Of a stretch of 64,000 bases of DNA, positions 9,800-17,913 are shown piece by piece (position 1 is the first letter of the stretch; every line of letters begins with the position of its first letter). The stretch comes from Pedobacter deserti. GTDB lineage: Bacteria; Bacteroidota; Bacteroidia; Sphingobacteriales; Sphingobacteriaceae. Position numbers and translations under genes: made by a program. The stretch lies in NCBI RefSeq assembly GCF_024436415.1, contig NZ_JAFMZQ010000001.1:1054001-1118000 (forward strand). The letters run 5' to 3'. Under the pieces are notes generated by a model. The model did not search any database and was not told the DNA's origin. It saw only the letters and a list, made by a program, of their open reading frames with translations.

Positions 9800-10156
9800 C
9801 TAGTCTCCGGACACCACGAAGGCTTGCAGTTCATGCATTTTTCCAGCTCTGAAGGTCCAGACATCGCAGTAGGCGTAGTTTGTTGTCTTGCCTTGTTTGT
9901 CCTTCAGGCTGATTTTGCCGATGGCAGTGAGCATATCTCCTTCAGCAACCATGTGTTCCACGTCAAACTGTGGCGGCTCGAGATATGTTTCCGCCATATA
10001 CTGCCGGACCGCCTCTTTGCCTTGGAGCACCTGCTCACCAACGAAATCCCATTTGGTGTCGTCTGTGCAATAGCTTAAAAAAGCTTCATAGTCGCCCCGG
10101 GAAGCTGCGGCATTTGCTAATTCCAATGTATTTTTATGATCTGCTGTGCTATTCAT
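9800..10156 (-). CDS. SnoaL-like/NTF2-fold protein
   Basis: A 118-aa protein with the size and pattern of SnoaL-like NTF2-fold proteins: NAAASRGDYEAFLSYCTDD near the start, W-D-F-V-G, a central AIGKI strand and a C-terminal WTFRAGK segment ending in FVVSGD. Members of this group are small cone-shaped barrels, some acting as cyclases or isomerases and many with no known reaction. It is convergent with the GH2 gene, with 2 bp between the stop codons, so transcripts could collide. A tiny fragment resembling its C-terminus lies at 12538. Confidence 0.75.
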   Translation of the reverse strand: MNSTADHKNTLELANAAASRGDYEAFLSYCTDDTKWDFVGEQVLQGKEAVRQYMAETYLEPPQFDVEHMVAEGDMLTAIGKISLKDKQGKTTNYAYCDVWTFRAGKMHELQAFVVSGD

Positions 10157-10228
10157 ATTACAGTACGCTCAATGATTGTATCAAAATAACAAATCAATGA
10201 GGGACAAGTTTTCACATCAGTAGACCTA

Positions 10229-10468
10229 CTATAACTTTTCGATCTCCTGAATCGAAAGGCCGGTCGCTTCTGCAATGACATCCATGGGTATCTTCTGTGC
10301 CTTTAATGACCGAGCGCTTTCAAGTTTCGCCTCGTGTCTTCCCTTTGCGATACCTCTGGCTTCGCCGGTTTCTTCAGCCTGAGCGAGTACAGCGGCATTG
10401 TCCCATTTGCGTTTTAAGTCCTGATCGTACATTTTCTGTTCCTCCTTAGTTAGCTTAGCATATTCCAC
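10229..10468 (-). pseudogene. C-terminal remnant of an Rpn-type nuclease/transposase gene
   Basis: Seventy-nine codons corresponding to only the C-terminus of a PD-(D/E)XK Rpn-family protein (recombination-promoting nuclease / putative transposase). It includes AKLTKEEQKMYDQDLKRKWD, a Gly/Glu/Arg/Lys-rich linker and a terminal GLSIQEIEKL. The N-terminal nuclease domain is missing. It shares a near-identical stretch of about 101 bp (10359-10459) with the second copy at 11866-11966. A motif upstream of both copies (ATAACCGGTTAAGT, at about 10526 and 12507) is also shared. This copy therefore looks like a full gene that lost most of its interior by deletion. Confidence 0.75.
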
Positions 10469-10589
10469 TACGTATATAGATATTGAATGACAAGTTTAGT
10501 TACCTTTAACGAAACAGACAAATAATAACCGGTTAAGTGCATACAATGACATATTCCGCGTGGATACCGCCAATGTTTCATGAAATTGC

Positions 10590-11543
10590 TTATTTCAGTT
10601 CAATCGAATGTGTGGTTTGCCTAATGAAAAGAATGGCATCGAAATCCTTTCCCGGACGGATAGGGAGGGTTTTTTGAGTTCCCCAATTCGAGTATATATT
10701 GGTGATCAAGCTTGTGCCGACATGGAAAGGGTCGGTTTTTTCATTAAATTTCAGGTAAAACCGGCCGGAGTTTGCTTTGGACATCAGGCCCGATAATGTA
10801 TTTTCATTGGTTTGGAACTGATGTGACTCAAAATTTCTGTGCTGATCAAGCACGCTTACCGATCCCTGGTAAGTATCCAGTGCAAGCGCGAAATACCGGT
10901 CACCAAAATGCTTCTGTAAATGTCCGCCCATGGGTAGGTACTCGGCCGTCGTGTCCTTCATGATATGAACATTGTGCGCCCAGAGAATCACTTTCATATC
11001 GTTATCCTTGACTATATCTATCACATTTTTAGCCATAAAGCTATCTCGGGAGAAAGGGTCCGGCCAATACTCCCTTCTGTCAAACCCTGTTAGCGTTACT
11101 TGTTTTCCCGAATCCTGATGCTGGTTATAATCTCGGATATTTAAGAACAATTCATGAATTTCTTCGGTACGGTATAATCCCATTCCCAGCATAGCTTGCT
11201 TAAGATCGCCCCGGCCATTCTGAACAAATGTGTTTATGCTCCTCATTATGGAATCGGGAGCTTCAAACGCAACGGATCTGAACCCACATTGCTTAATAAG
11301 GTAGTTGATTATGCGGCGTTTAATTGCATAAAATTCGTGAGTTCCATGTGACCCCTCGCCGAGTCCGACGATAGTCTTGCCTTTCAGGTCCTTTTTTAAA
11401 AATGTTAAGTCAGATTCACCAAGTCGACCATCCGAATTTAAAACCTGAGCATTTTTATCGATCCATTTAAGGGTATCGACCTGGGCGATGGCATTGAAAT
11501 TTATAAAAAGCAGGAGAATACCTGCGATAATGATTTTTGGCAT
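10590..11543 (-). CDS. erythromycin esterase-like secreted protein
   Basis: About 317 aa with a signal peptide (MPKIIIAGILLL...AIAQ) and the erythromycin-esterase fold signature: GLGEGSHGTHEFY near residue 60, FEAPD, and WAHNVHI with a conserved His near residue 190. Founding members EreA/EreB hydrolyse the macrolide lactone ring. Most family members have unknown substrates, so resistance should not be assumed. I chose the Met at 11543 because the longer frame (to 11672) runs into the intergenic hairpin repeat and lacks a signal peptide at its N-terminus. It lies between the two broken Rpn genes. Confidence 0.82.
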   Translation of the reverse strand: MPKIIIAGILLLFINFNAIAQVDTLKWIDKNAQVLNSDGRLGESDLTFLKKDLKGKTIVGLGEGSHGTHEFYAIKRRIINYLIKQCGFRSVAFEAPDSIMRSINTFVQNGRGDLKQAMLGMGLYRTEEIHELFLNIRDYNQHQDSGKQVTLTGFDRREYWPDPFSRDSFMAKNVIDIVKDNDMKVILWAHNVHIMKDTTAEYLPMGGHLQKHFGDRYFALALDTYQGSVSVLDQHRNFESHQFQTNENTLSGLMSKANSGRFYLKFNEKTDPFHVGTSLITNIYSNWGTQKTLPIRPGKDFDAILFIRQTTHSIELK

Positions 11544-11649
11544 CAGTTTGTGTTGATTTTTATGTATGGATGCGAGAAGCTGAATATTTCCATACGTTCG
11601 GCTGCCCGGGGGGACACTATCCCTTGGGTTTAATAAACTCCATAACGGT

Positions 11650-11687
11650 GAAGCCCCCAAAGTGTGCTTCAAAGAGAGGCATGGGGG
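11650..11687 (+). repeat. hairpin repeat, copy 1
   Basis: A 38-bp element starting GAAGCCCCC and ending GGCATGGGGG. It is nearly identical to 13765-13803 (one C fewer). The CCCCC/GGGGG ends can pair and inner TGC/GCA bases extend the stem, giving a terminator-like or REP-like hairpin. It sits between the erythromycin-esterase-like gene and the Rpn pseudogene. Confidence 0.65.
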
Positions 11688-11735
11688 AGGTTGCTGAGAT
11701 AAATTAAGGTGCCGGATGTAACTTTTGGAACCTGA

Positions 11736-12475
11736 TTATAACTTTTCGATCTCCTGAATTGAAAGACCTGTGCCTTCAGCAATCAAATCCAGCGCAATAC
11801 CTTTTTTCTTGAATACCCTGGCCAGTTCTTCTGCTTTTTTTCGCATACCTCTGGCTTCGCCCCGAGCTTCGCCGGTTTCTTCAGCCTGAGCGAGTACAGC
11901 GGCATTGTCCCATTTGCGTTTTAAGTCCTGATCGTACATTTTCTGTTCCTCCTTAGTTAGCTTAGCGTATTCGGCCACCTTATAGAGCTTTTCAAAGATG
12001 GTTTTTCTCAAGTGGGGTGGGAGATGATCCATTTCCTCCAGGTGTTTGAGATTGAATAACCATTTGTCGAGCTCTCCGTTACATTCGGCTTCGGACTTTA
12101 CAAAATGTTATACTTCCATTGACGCATTTCGCCTTTAGGTGCCTGTTCGCTGATCAGCCTCGAGGTATAATATATACTTCGTTTTTTAAAGTTAACCGGA
12201 CTGCTGTGCTGCACTTCGATCAGGAATTTTTCGCCATTCTCGCCGGTGCAAAGCAGGTCGAAGAGTGTCTTAGCTTCCTCGGTGTTGTCGCCAAGGTATT
12301 CCGTTTTACTGTACATCAGGTCGACAATAGTTTTACGGCCATTGAAAATGGCATTTAGGAAACCCATGAGCAAATCCTTATTTGGCTCAGTACCGAAAAT
12401 ACGCTTGAATGCAAAGTCGACGAATGGGTTAATGTATTTGGTGTGCTTCTCCATGATTGTTTTCTTTAAATGCAA
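11736..12475 (-). pseudogene. Rpn-type nuclease/transposase gene with internal deletion and frameshift
   Basis: Two halves of one PD-(D/E)XK Rpn-family gene. The N-terminal half (12475 to 12098, 125 codons) has YINPFVDFAFKRIFG and the nuclease-core strand FLIEVQHSS, ending soon after GEMRQWKYN. The C-terminal half is open from just below 12098 in another frame (KSEAECNGELDKWLFNLKHL) through DHLPPHLRKTIFEKL to GLSIQEIEKL at 11736. Family members normally have roughly 60-70 more residues between these points, so an out-of-frame internal deletion is inferred. The family is tied to RecA-independent recombination and is very common in Bacteroidota. The gene is probably non-functional. Confidence 0.8.
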
Positions 12476-12537
12476 GTTTAATTGCTTTTCAAGAAATCAT
12501 ACAAATTATAACCGGTTAAGTTTAGTGCAATGACGTG

Positions 12538-12567
12538 TTAGTCTATCGACATCACGAAGGCTTTCAG
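12538..12567 (-). pseudogene. possible tiny 3' remnant of a second SnoaL-like gene
   Basis: Ten codons reading LKAFVMSID-stop, resembling the LQAFVVSGD-stop terminus of the SnoaL-like gene at 9800. It lies next to the second Rpn copy, just as the intact SnoaL gene lies next to the first. The match is short and could be chance. Confidence 0.35.
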
Positions 12568-12702
12568 TGTGTAGGGAGCACTGTGTTAAAGAGTGTTAAT
12601 TAACGCGGAGATTTTCTTTTGTTCGCTACCTTTAATCTGTGGCTAACCAAGTGATACTTAAATTCATATAAATCATATTAAAAGTTCTCTAAACCGTTAA
12701 AA

Positions 12703-13749
12703 ATGACCAGTATCTTAAAGACATCCGTACTAATCGTTTGTGTTTTTTTACAAATGAACGTGTTACAAGCACAGCAAACCTTCAAAATAAGAGGTAATGT
12801 CAACCGTATATCGGGTAGCAAGACGATCCAAATGGGGAGATTAAGTGCTCCGATACAAGAGGACGGATCTTTCGAACTGGCCGGTGAGGTAACGGAGCCG
12901 AAACTAGAAGCGTTACACCTCGACAGCTCAAGCTTAAGCTTGTTATGGCTGGAGCCAGGCGATTATCTTCTTAGCTGCCAGGAAGAAAAACCCCAAGGGC
13001 ATACGTCCACTCAATTGAAGATCGTAGTGAAGAACGGTCCGCCTGATGCCAGTGTTTTTGGTCGCTTTAGTGAAGCGGTCGATAAAAACTTTCTCATCGA
13101 CGCATCAATTAAGGGAGGTGAGGCCCAGCGGAAAATAGCAGAGGCCTACGCTGACAGTCTGTTTAAAAACTATCCCAACTCCAAATTCCTTCCCGCAGTT
13201 GTTCTCAGTTCCCGCAGTTTTGTTGGCTTGGACGCTACCAAAAAATATATCGCTCTCCTCAGCCCCGAAATGCAACAAAACGAACTTATTCAGAACGTAC
13301 AAAATGATATCAAACGATCAGAGCGCCTGGCAATCGGTGCGACCTTTGATGACTTTGCACTTAAGACAACAGACGGCAAGGATTTTAAACTTTCCTCTTT
13401 AAAGAGCAAAAAGATTATTGTTTTGGATTTCTGGGCGAAATGGTGCGCACCATGCCGTGCCGGTCACCCTAAACTGGTTGAACTTTACAAAAAATATGCA
13501 GACAAAGGCCTGGAGATTGTGAGCGTATCTTTGGATAATAACACTGAAGACTGGCTTAGCGCCATTAAAGAAGATCAAATAGGGAGCTGGATCAATGTTT
13601 CTGACTTAAAAGCCTGGCAGACTGAGCCGGTAAAAAATAATTATATCAATTATATTCCATTTTCGCTTATGTTGGACGGGGATCGCAAGATATTGGGTGT
13701 TTATAACTTTAGTAAACCCACAGAAAAAGATATTCTAGACAATTTGTAA
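12703..13749 (+). CDS. TlpA-like thiol-disulfide oxidoreductase with DUF4369-like N-terminus
   Basis: A 348-aa secreted protein. It has a signal peptide (MTSILKTSVLIVCVFL...LQAQ), an N-terminal beta-rich region like DUF4369 (about residues 27-115), a helical linker and a C-terminal thioredoxin fold. The active site is WCAPC with Cys248 and Cys251. A cis-Pro region follows in YIPFSLMLDGD. In Bacteroidota such proteins act in the periplasm as disulfide reductases or respond to redox change. The start ATG is followed directly by the signal peptide. It appears monocistronic. The hairpin repeat at 13765 follows the stop codon and may terminate transcription. Confidence 0.87.
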   Translation: MTSILKTSVLIVCVFLQMNVLQAQQTFKIRGNVNRISGSKTIQMGRLSAPIQEDGSFELAGEVTEPKLEALHLDSSSLSLLWLEPGDYLLSCQEEKPQGHTSTQLKIVVKNGPPDASVFGRFSEAVDKNFLIDASIKGGEAQRKIAEAYADSLFKNYPNSKFLPAVVLSSRSFVGLDATKKYIALLSPEMQQNELIQNVQNDIKRSERLAIGATFDDFALKTTDGKDFKLSSLKSKKIIVLDFWAKWCAPCRAGHPKLVELYKKYADKGLEIVSVSLDNNTEDWLSAIKEDQIGSWINVSDLKAWQTEPVKNNYINYIPFSLMLDGDRKILGVYNFSKPTEKDILDNL

Positions 13750-13764
13750 AACTCTATAAACGAA

Positions 13765-13803
13765 GAAGCCCCCCAAAGTGTGCTTCAAAGAGAGGCATGG
13801 GGG
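13765..13803 (+). repeat. hairpin repeat, copy 2 (possible terminator)
   Basis: The second copy of the hairpin element also found at 11650, with CCCCCC and GGGGG ends around a core containing GTGTGCTTCAAAGAGAGGC. It starts 15 bp after the stop codon of the thioredoxin-like gene. That position fits a terminator, though no clear T-tract follows. Confidence 0.6.
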
Positions 13804-13914
13804 CGTTGTTGAAGGGGACGTTTCCGTAACGAAGCATATATTAAGCATTGATATTTCAGCGGTTGGAAACAATATTGCCCCGCGGAGGGTTTTAGAAATA
13901 TCTGAAATTCGCCT

Positions 13915-16473
13915 ATGACAGGACCATCCGAGAACGACACTGACCAAATGAAACAGCAACACCAGGAGTTTCTGTTGGCATTTTCTGATTCGTTACGCAG
14001 CTTGCCGGGCGAAGCGGAAATTGAAGAGACCGGCCTGCGGATGCTCGCTGAGTTCCTGAAACTGGACCGGGCTTATGTGTTCGTGTTGTATCCTGCTGAT
14101 GACCGGGCTGTGGTACGGGCGGAATACCGAAATGAAAGCCTCGTATCTATACTGGGCGAAGTCCGGATGTCGGATTTTCCAGAAACCGTGCGACAGATCG
14201 AAGACCAAACCATTGTGTTCAATGATATCGACAGCGATGTCAGGCTTTCTGATCTAAACAGAAACTCCCTTCGCGCAGTGAATCTGCAGGCTTTTATCTG
14301 CGCGAGTGTCCGAAAAGGCGAAAAGAACGTACTATGGTCGATTGCCGCTGCAGTTAACACCCCGCGAACCTGGACCAACAACGAGGTTGCACTCGTTGAA
14401 ACCGTGGCGGAAAGGATGTGGGCTGCTGCAGAAATCGTTGATAAGATTACCGAACGCAAGCGGCGCGAGGAACAGCAAGCCTTTTTACTGGAATATTCGG
14501 ATATGTTGCGTACGTTATCCAGCGAGGTTTCTATTAAGGAGCAAACCGTTAAAATGCTTAGCGAATATCTCGGGCTTGACCGCTGCTGGATCAGCGAAGT
14601 GTTTGAGGAGAACGGACATTCGACGGTAGCGCCGCAATACCATCGGCCTGATCTGATGCCGATGCCGGAAGTTTTCCAGCTTACAGATTTCCCCGAAACC
14701 ATGCGGCAACTGGCCACCGAGTCTATGTTTATTCCGGACGTGCGGGTTGACTCACGCTTTTCCGAAACTGAACAGGCATTATTGGCCGGTTTAGACCTGA
14801 GAGCGCTTTTAGTTGTGGCTTTACGCAGGGGACCGGAAAAAGTTGTATGGGCACTTGCTGCGGTAAATACTACTCCGCGGCACTGGCTGGAAAGCGAGCG
14901 TGAACTGCTGGGAGAAGTTGCCGAGCGGCTCTGGCAATCGGTGAAACGTGCCCGGACAGAAGCTGCTTTGCGGGAAAGCGAGGCACGTACGCGCAAGATC
15001 ATTGATACCGGCGCAGTGTCGGTGCTGTTCTTTAATCAAACCGGAAAGGTGGTCGATGCCAATGAAACCTTCCGTCAGACCCTGGGCTGGACCAGGGAGG
15101 ATATCGACGGAGGAGCACTCACCTGGCAAATGATGACCCCGCCCGAATGGCTGGAATCCTGTGCTTCGCTGGTGCAACAGCTCGAAAATACCGGGAGCAT
15201 CCCGCCCTCTGAAAAAGAGTACCTGCATAAAGATGGCCGGCGGGTGTGGATGCTCATCGCCGCCCGCGACCTGGGCGACGGGACTATCGTGGAGTTTGCC
15301 ATCGACATCAGTGCACGAAAACAGGCAGAGGCGGCGCTGCAGGAAACCGAACGGCAATACCGCTTACAGCTGGAGGCAGAAGTACAGGAAAGAACCCAGG
15401 AATTACAAGCCAGCCGTAAGCTGTTGCAGGCTACGCTGGACAGCAACCAGGAAATGATCCAGGTGTTTGAGGCGGTGCGTGATCAAAACGGGCAGATCAT
15501 TGATTTCATCTGGATCTTGAATAACAATGCTGCAGCGGAGGTGTATGGTGATGTGATCGGGAAAAGTTTGTTAACCTACAATCCCGGTGTAAAAGACGAG
15601 GGCATTTTTGATGCTTTTGTGGAAGTGACCGAAACAGGTATACCAAAGCAGTATGAAAAACATTATGTGCATGAGCAATTCAACGGCTGGTTTCACCAAT
15701 CGGTCGTAAAGCTGAATGACGGGGTTGCAACGAATACCGTAAACATCAGCTCCCGCAAGGAAGCAGAAAACGAGCGTTTCAGAACAGTGCGGGAGTCTGA
15801 GGCAAAAATCCGCAAGATGGAGGCAGAACAGCAGCTGGAAATTTTCAGGGTCTCGCTGAGTACGCTCGAGGAAGAAAGGTACAGGATCTCCGAGAGCCTG
15901 CACAACGGCATTGCCCAGATTTTGTACGGGATCAAGATCAATTTGACGGCCTTCCGTCCGGATATGCTGCCCGAGGATTTTAAAGAAAACAAAGCTTACC
16001 TAAGCAAACTGCTTACAGAAGCCATTGTTGAGACGCGGCGGATCTCCCACGAACTGATGCCGACCACATTGGAACAGTTTGGGCTAAAAAGCGCCATAGA
16101 TGACATCTGTTTCCAATTAAGCGGTGACACCACTTTCCATTGCCAGGTTACAGGCGTTTGTCCGCGCATGGCCAAATACCTGGAACTTGCCATCTACCGT
16201 ACCACGCAGGAGCTGATGACAAACGTTGTGAAACATGCCAGGGCAACAGTGTGCGATGTCAGCATTCATATAGACCGCAAGCAAGTTACGATCGTTGTAA
16301 GAGACAATGGCCAGGGAATGACCGACACCAAAACAAACAAACCAGGTATTGGTCTGGCTTCGATACGAAGTAAGATAAAACTGCTGAACGGAGAAGTCAG
16401 GGTGGATTCGACACCAGGCACCGGTACGACCGTAGAAATAATTATCCCACAACCCGCTCAAAAAAAAATTTAA
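13915..16473 (+). CDS. GAF-GAF-PAS-PAS sensor histidine kinase (NarL/DegS type)
   Basis: An 852-aa cytosolic kinase with no signal peptide or membrane helix. Two related GAF-like modules occupy residues about 10-180 and 190-345, each starting near EFLLAFSD/AFLLEYSD and containing DFPETxRQ. A PAS domain follows (about 355-475), then a coiled coil, a second PAS (about 500-620), HisKA_3 with His663 in ESLHNGIAQ, and HATPase (TTQELMTNVVKHA, DNGQGM, GIGLASI). HisKA_3 kinases usually phosphorylate NarL-type response regulators. None is adjacent, so it is an orphan here. The duplicated GAF modules suggest internal duplication. FecR starts 75 bp downstream, so co-transcription is possible. Confidence 0.9.
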   Translation: MTGPSENDTDQMKQQHQEFLLAFSDSLRSLPGEAEIEETGLRMLAEFLKLDRAYVFVLYPADDRAVVRAEYRNESLVSILGEVRMSDFPETVRQIEDQTIVFNDIDSDVRLSDLNRNSLRAVNLQAFICASVRKGEKNVLWSIAAAVNTPRTWTNNEVALVETVAERMWAAAEIVDKITERKRREEQQAFLLEYSDMLRTLSSEVSIKEQTVKMLSEYLGLDRCWISEVFEENGHSTVAPQYHRPDLMPMPEVFQLTDFPETMRQLATESMFIPDVRVDSRFSETEQALLAGLDLRALLVVALRRGPEKVVWALAAVNTTPRHWLESERELLGEVAERLWQSVKRARTEAALRESEARTRKIIDTGAVSVLFFNQTGKVVDANETFRQTLGWTREDIDGGALTWQMMTPPEWLESCASLVQQLENTGSIPPSEKEYLHKDGRRVWMLIAARDLGDGTIVEFAIDISARKQAEAALQETERQYRLQLEAEVQERTQELQASRKLLQATLDSNQEMIQVFEAVRDQNGQIIDFIWILNNNAAAEVYGDVIGKSLLTYNPGVKDEGIFDAFVEVTETGIPKQYEKHYVHEQFNGWFHQSVVKLNDGVATNTVNISSRKEAENERFRTVRESEAKIRKMEAEQQLEIFRVSLSTLEEERYRISESLHNGIAQILYGIKINLTAFRPDMLPEDFKENKAYLSKLLTEAIVETRRISHELMPTTLEQFGLKSAIDDICFQLSGDTTFHCQVTGVCPRMAKYLELAIYRTTQELMTNVVKHARATVCDVSIHIDRKQVTIVVRDNGQGMTDTKTNKPGIGLASIRSKIKLLNGEVRVDSTPGTGTTVEIIIPQPAQKKI

Positions 16474-16548
16474 AATAAATCTACTACCAAGGGCGGTCTG
16501 AACTGTAGTGTAGGTATAAGGGGAGAAAATTAATATTCCCTGAACACT

Positions 16549-17679
16549 ATGGATACAAAGAAAGCACAGGAACTGATCAATAGATTTCGCCAGGGGAGGC
16601 TGAGCCCCGAGGATGAGGCGATGCTTGATGGCTGGTACCTGAGCCTTCCGGAAGAGGAGCGCAGCAGCATTAGTGATGAGCAATTGCAGGCGCGGAAAGA
16701 AGCGATCCTGATGCGTTTGAATGAAAGTTATCTGCATTCAAATAAAGAACCTCGTATAACCCGATTGTGGCCGCGCATTGCAGTATCGGCAGCTGCGGTA
16801 GCGGCCATAATATTCGGGTTGTGGTTTTTTAATTACAGAAATACAAGCAAGACCAGCAATAACACCGAGCATAATTATGCCTCGGACATCAAACCCGGAA
16901 CCTTTGGCGCAACGATTACCCTGGCGAATGGGAAGACGATTGCACTAAGCGAGGCCAAAGAAGGTGTGGTGATTGGAGAGGATATCGAATATAGCGATGG
17001 CGCGAAGATCGTACAAAACGAGACCGCTTCGTTGACCGCCAGTACAGCCCCCGGACAAACATACCAGATAACCTTACCGGATGGAACGAAGGTATGGCTT
17101 AACGCTGCTTCGAAAATCGAATTTCCCGGCTCCTTCGATGGGTTAGTCGCGCGGGAAGTTCGATTAAGTGGCGAAGCCTACTTTGAAGTTTTTAGGAACA
17201 AAAAGCAACCCTTTGTAGTAAACGTCAAAAAATTGGATGATAGAATAGCTCAAAGGGTAGAGGTATTGGGTACCCATTTCAATATTAACGGCTATGCCGA
17301 TGAAGTGAATATAAAGACCACCCTTCTCGAAGGTAGTGTACGTGTAACGGCGGCCACGACCGCAACCCTGAAACCCGGCCAGCAGGCCATGCTAACCCCA
17401 AACCAAAACCTGCGCGTAGCGGAGGTGAATACCGAGGAGGCGGTAGCCTGGAAGAACGGAAGCTTTGCCTACAACAATACCCCGCTGGAGGAAGTGATGC
17501 GGCAGATAGCCAGGTGGTATAATGTAAGCGTAAGCTATGAAAAAGAAAGCCTGAAGAAGGTACCGATAGGAGGTGCTGTATCCAGAAACGACAATGTGAG
17601 CCGTATGCTCAAAACCCTGGAAAACACCGGCGCTGTGCGCTTTGAAATTAAAGGAAAAACCATACTTGTTAAAGAATAA
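16549..17679 (+). CDS. FecR-family anti-sigma/signal transducer
   Basis: A 376-aa FecR protein. It has an N-terminal cytoplasmic anti-sigma region (residues 1-70, with GRLSPEDEAMLDGWY), one membrane helix at about 76-96 (IAVSAAAVAAIIFGLWFF), a periplasmic FecR domain (LPDGTKVWLNAASKIEFP, EAYFEV, VEVLGTHFNINGY) and a C-terminal DUF4974-like region (NTPLEEVMRQIARWY). FecR receives a signal from the STN domain of the partner SusC and controls an ECF sigma factor. The SusC at 17914 has such an STN domain. Unusually, no ECF sigma gene precedes this FecR; a histidine kinase does. Confidence 0.9.
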   Translation: MDTKKAQELINRFRQGRLSPEDEAMLDGWYLSLPEEERSSISDEQLQARKEAILMRLNESYLHSNKEPRITRLWPRIAVSAAAVAAIIFGLWFFNYRNTSKTSNNTEHNYASDIKPGTFGATITLANGKTIALSEAKEGVVIGEDIEYSDGAKIVQNETASLTASTAPGQTYQITLPDGTKVWLNAASKIEFPGSFDGLVAREVRLSGEAYFEVFRNKKQPFVVNVKKLDDRIAQRVEVLGTHFNINGYADEVNIKTTLLEGSVRVTAATTATLKPGQQAMLTPNQNLRVAEVNTEEAVAWKNGSFAYNNTPLEEVMRQIARWYNVSVSYEKESLKKVPIGGAVSRNDNVSRMLKTLENTGAVRFEIKGKTILVKE

Positions 17680-17913
17680 GCCAGATAAAGTTAAACAACA
17701 AATACAGAATCAAACCATAAACAGAATATAAACCAAACTAACCAAAAGAACATGAAAAGACATTTACGACAGCGAAGTTAGCAGAAGCAGAAAGGGGTAT
17801 TAGGAACAAGAAGCCGAATGGTGCGGGAACACCACCCGGCGGGCGGGCCTAAGCAAACCCAAAAACAATTGTGCGAACCATTTATCGATTAAACTTAAAC
17901 CCAAAGTAAAAGT
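17680..17913 (+). promoter_or_regulatory. leader region between fecR and susC
   Basis: A 234-bp gap. It holds a 10-codon mini-ORF (ATG at 17752, MKRHLRQRS then TAG at 17779) and a GC-rich block around 17820-17850 with ACCACCCGGCGGGCGGGCCT that can fold. The frame after the TAG stays open for 36 codons. This could be a leader peptide, an attenuator or merely the susC promoter; I cannot decide. Confidence 0.35.

Noticed and set aside
10590..11672. Longer start for the erythromycin-esterase-like gene at 11672
   Set aside because: The extra 43 residues come from the hairpin repeat and spacer, and the signal peptide begins only at the Met at 11543.
13735..13962. Minus-strand 75-aa ORF
   Set aside because: It is created by the hairpin repeat plus antisense of the kinase start, with no coding character of its own.
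14073..15002. Long minus-strand ORF (309 aa) opposite the histidine kinase
   Set aside because: It lies fully antisense to a clear GAF-PAS kinase and its translation is Ser/Arg-rich with no domain pattern.
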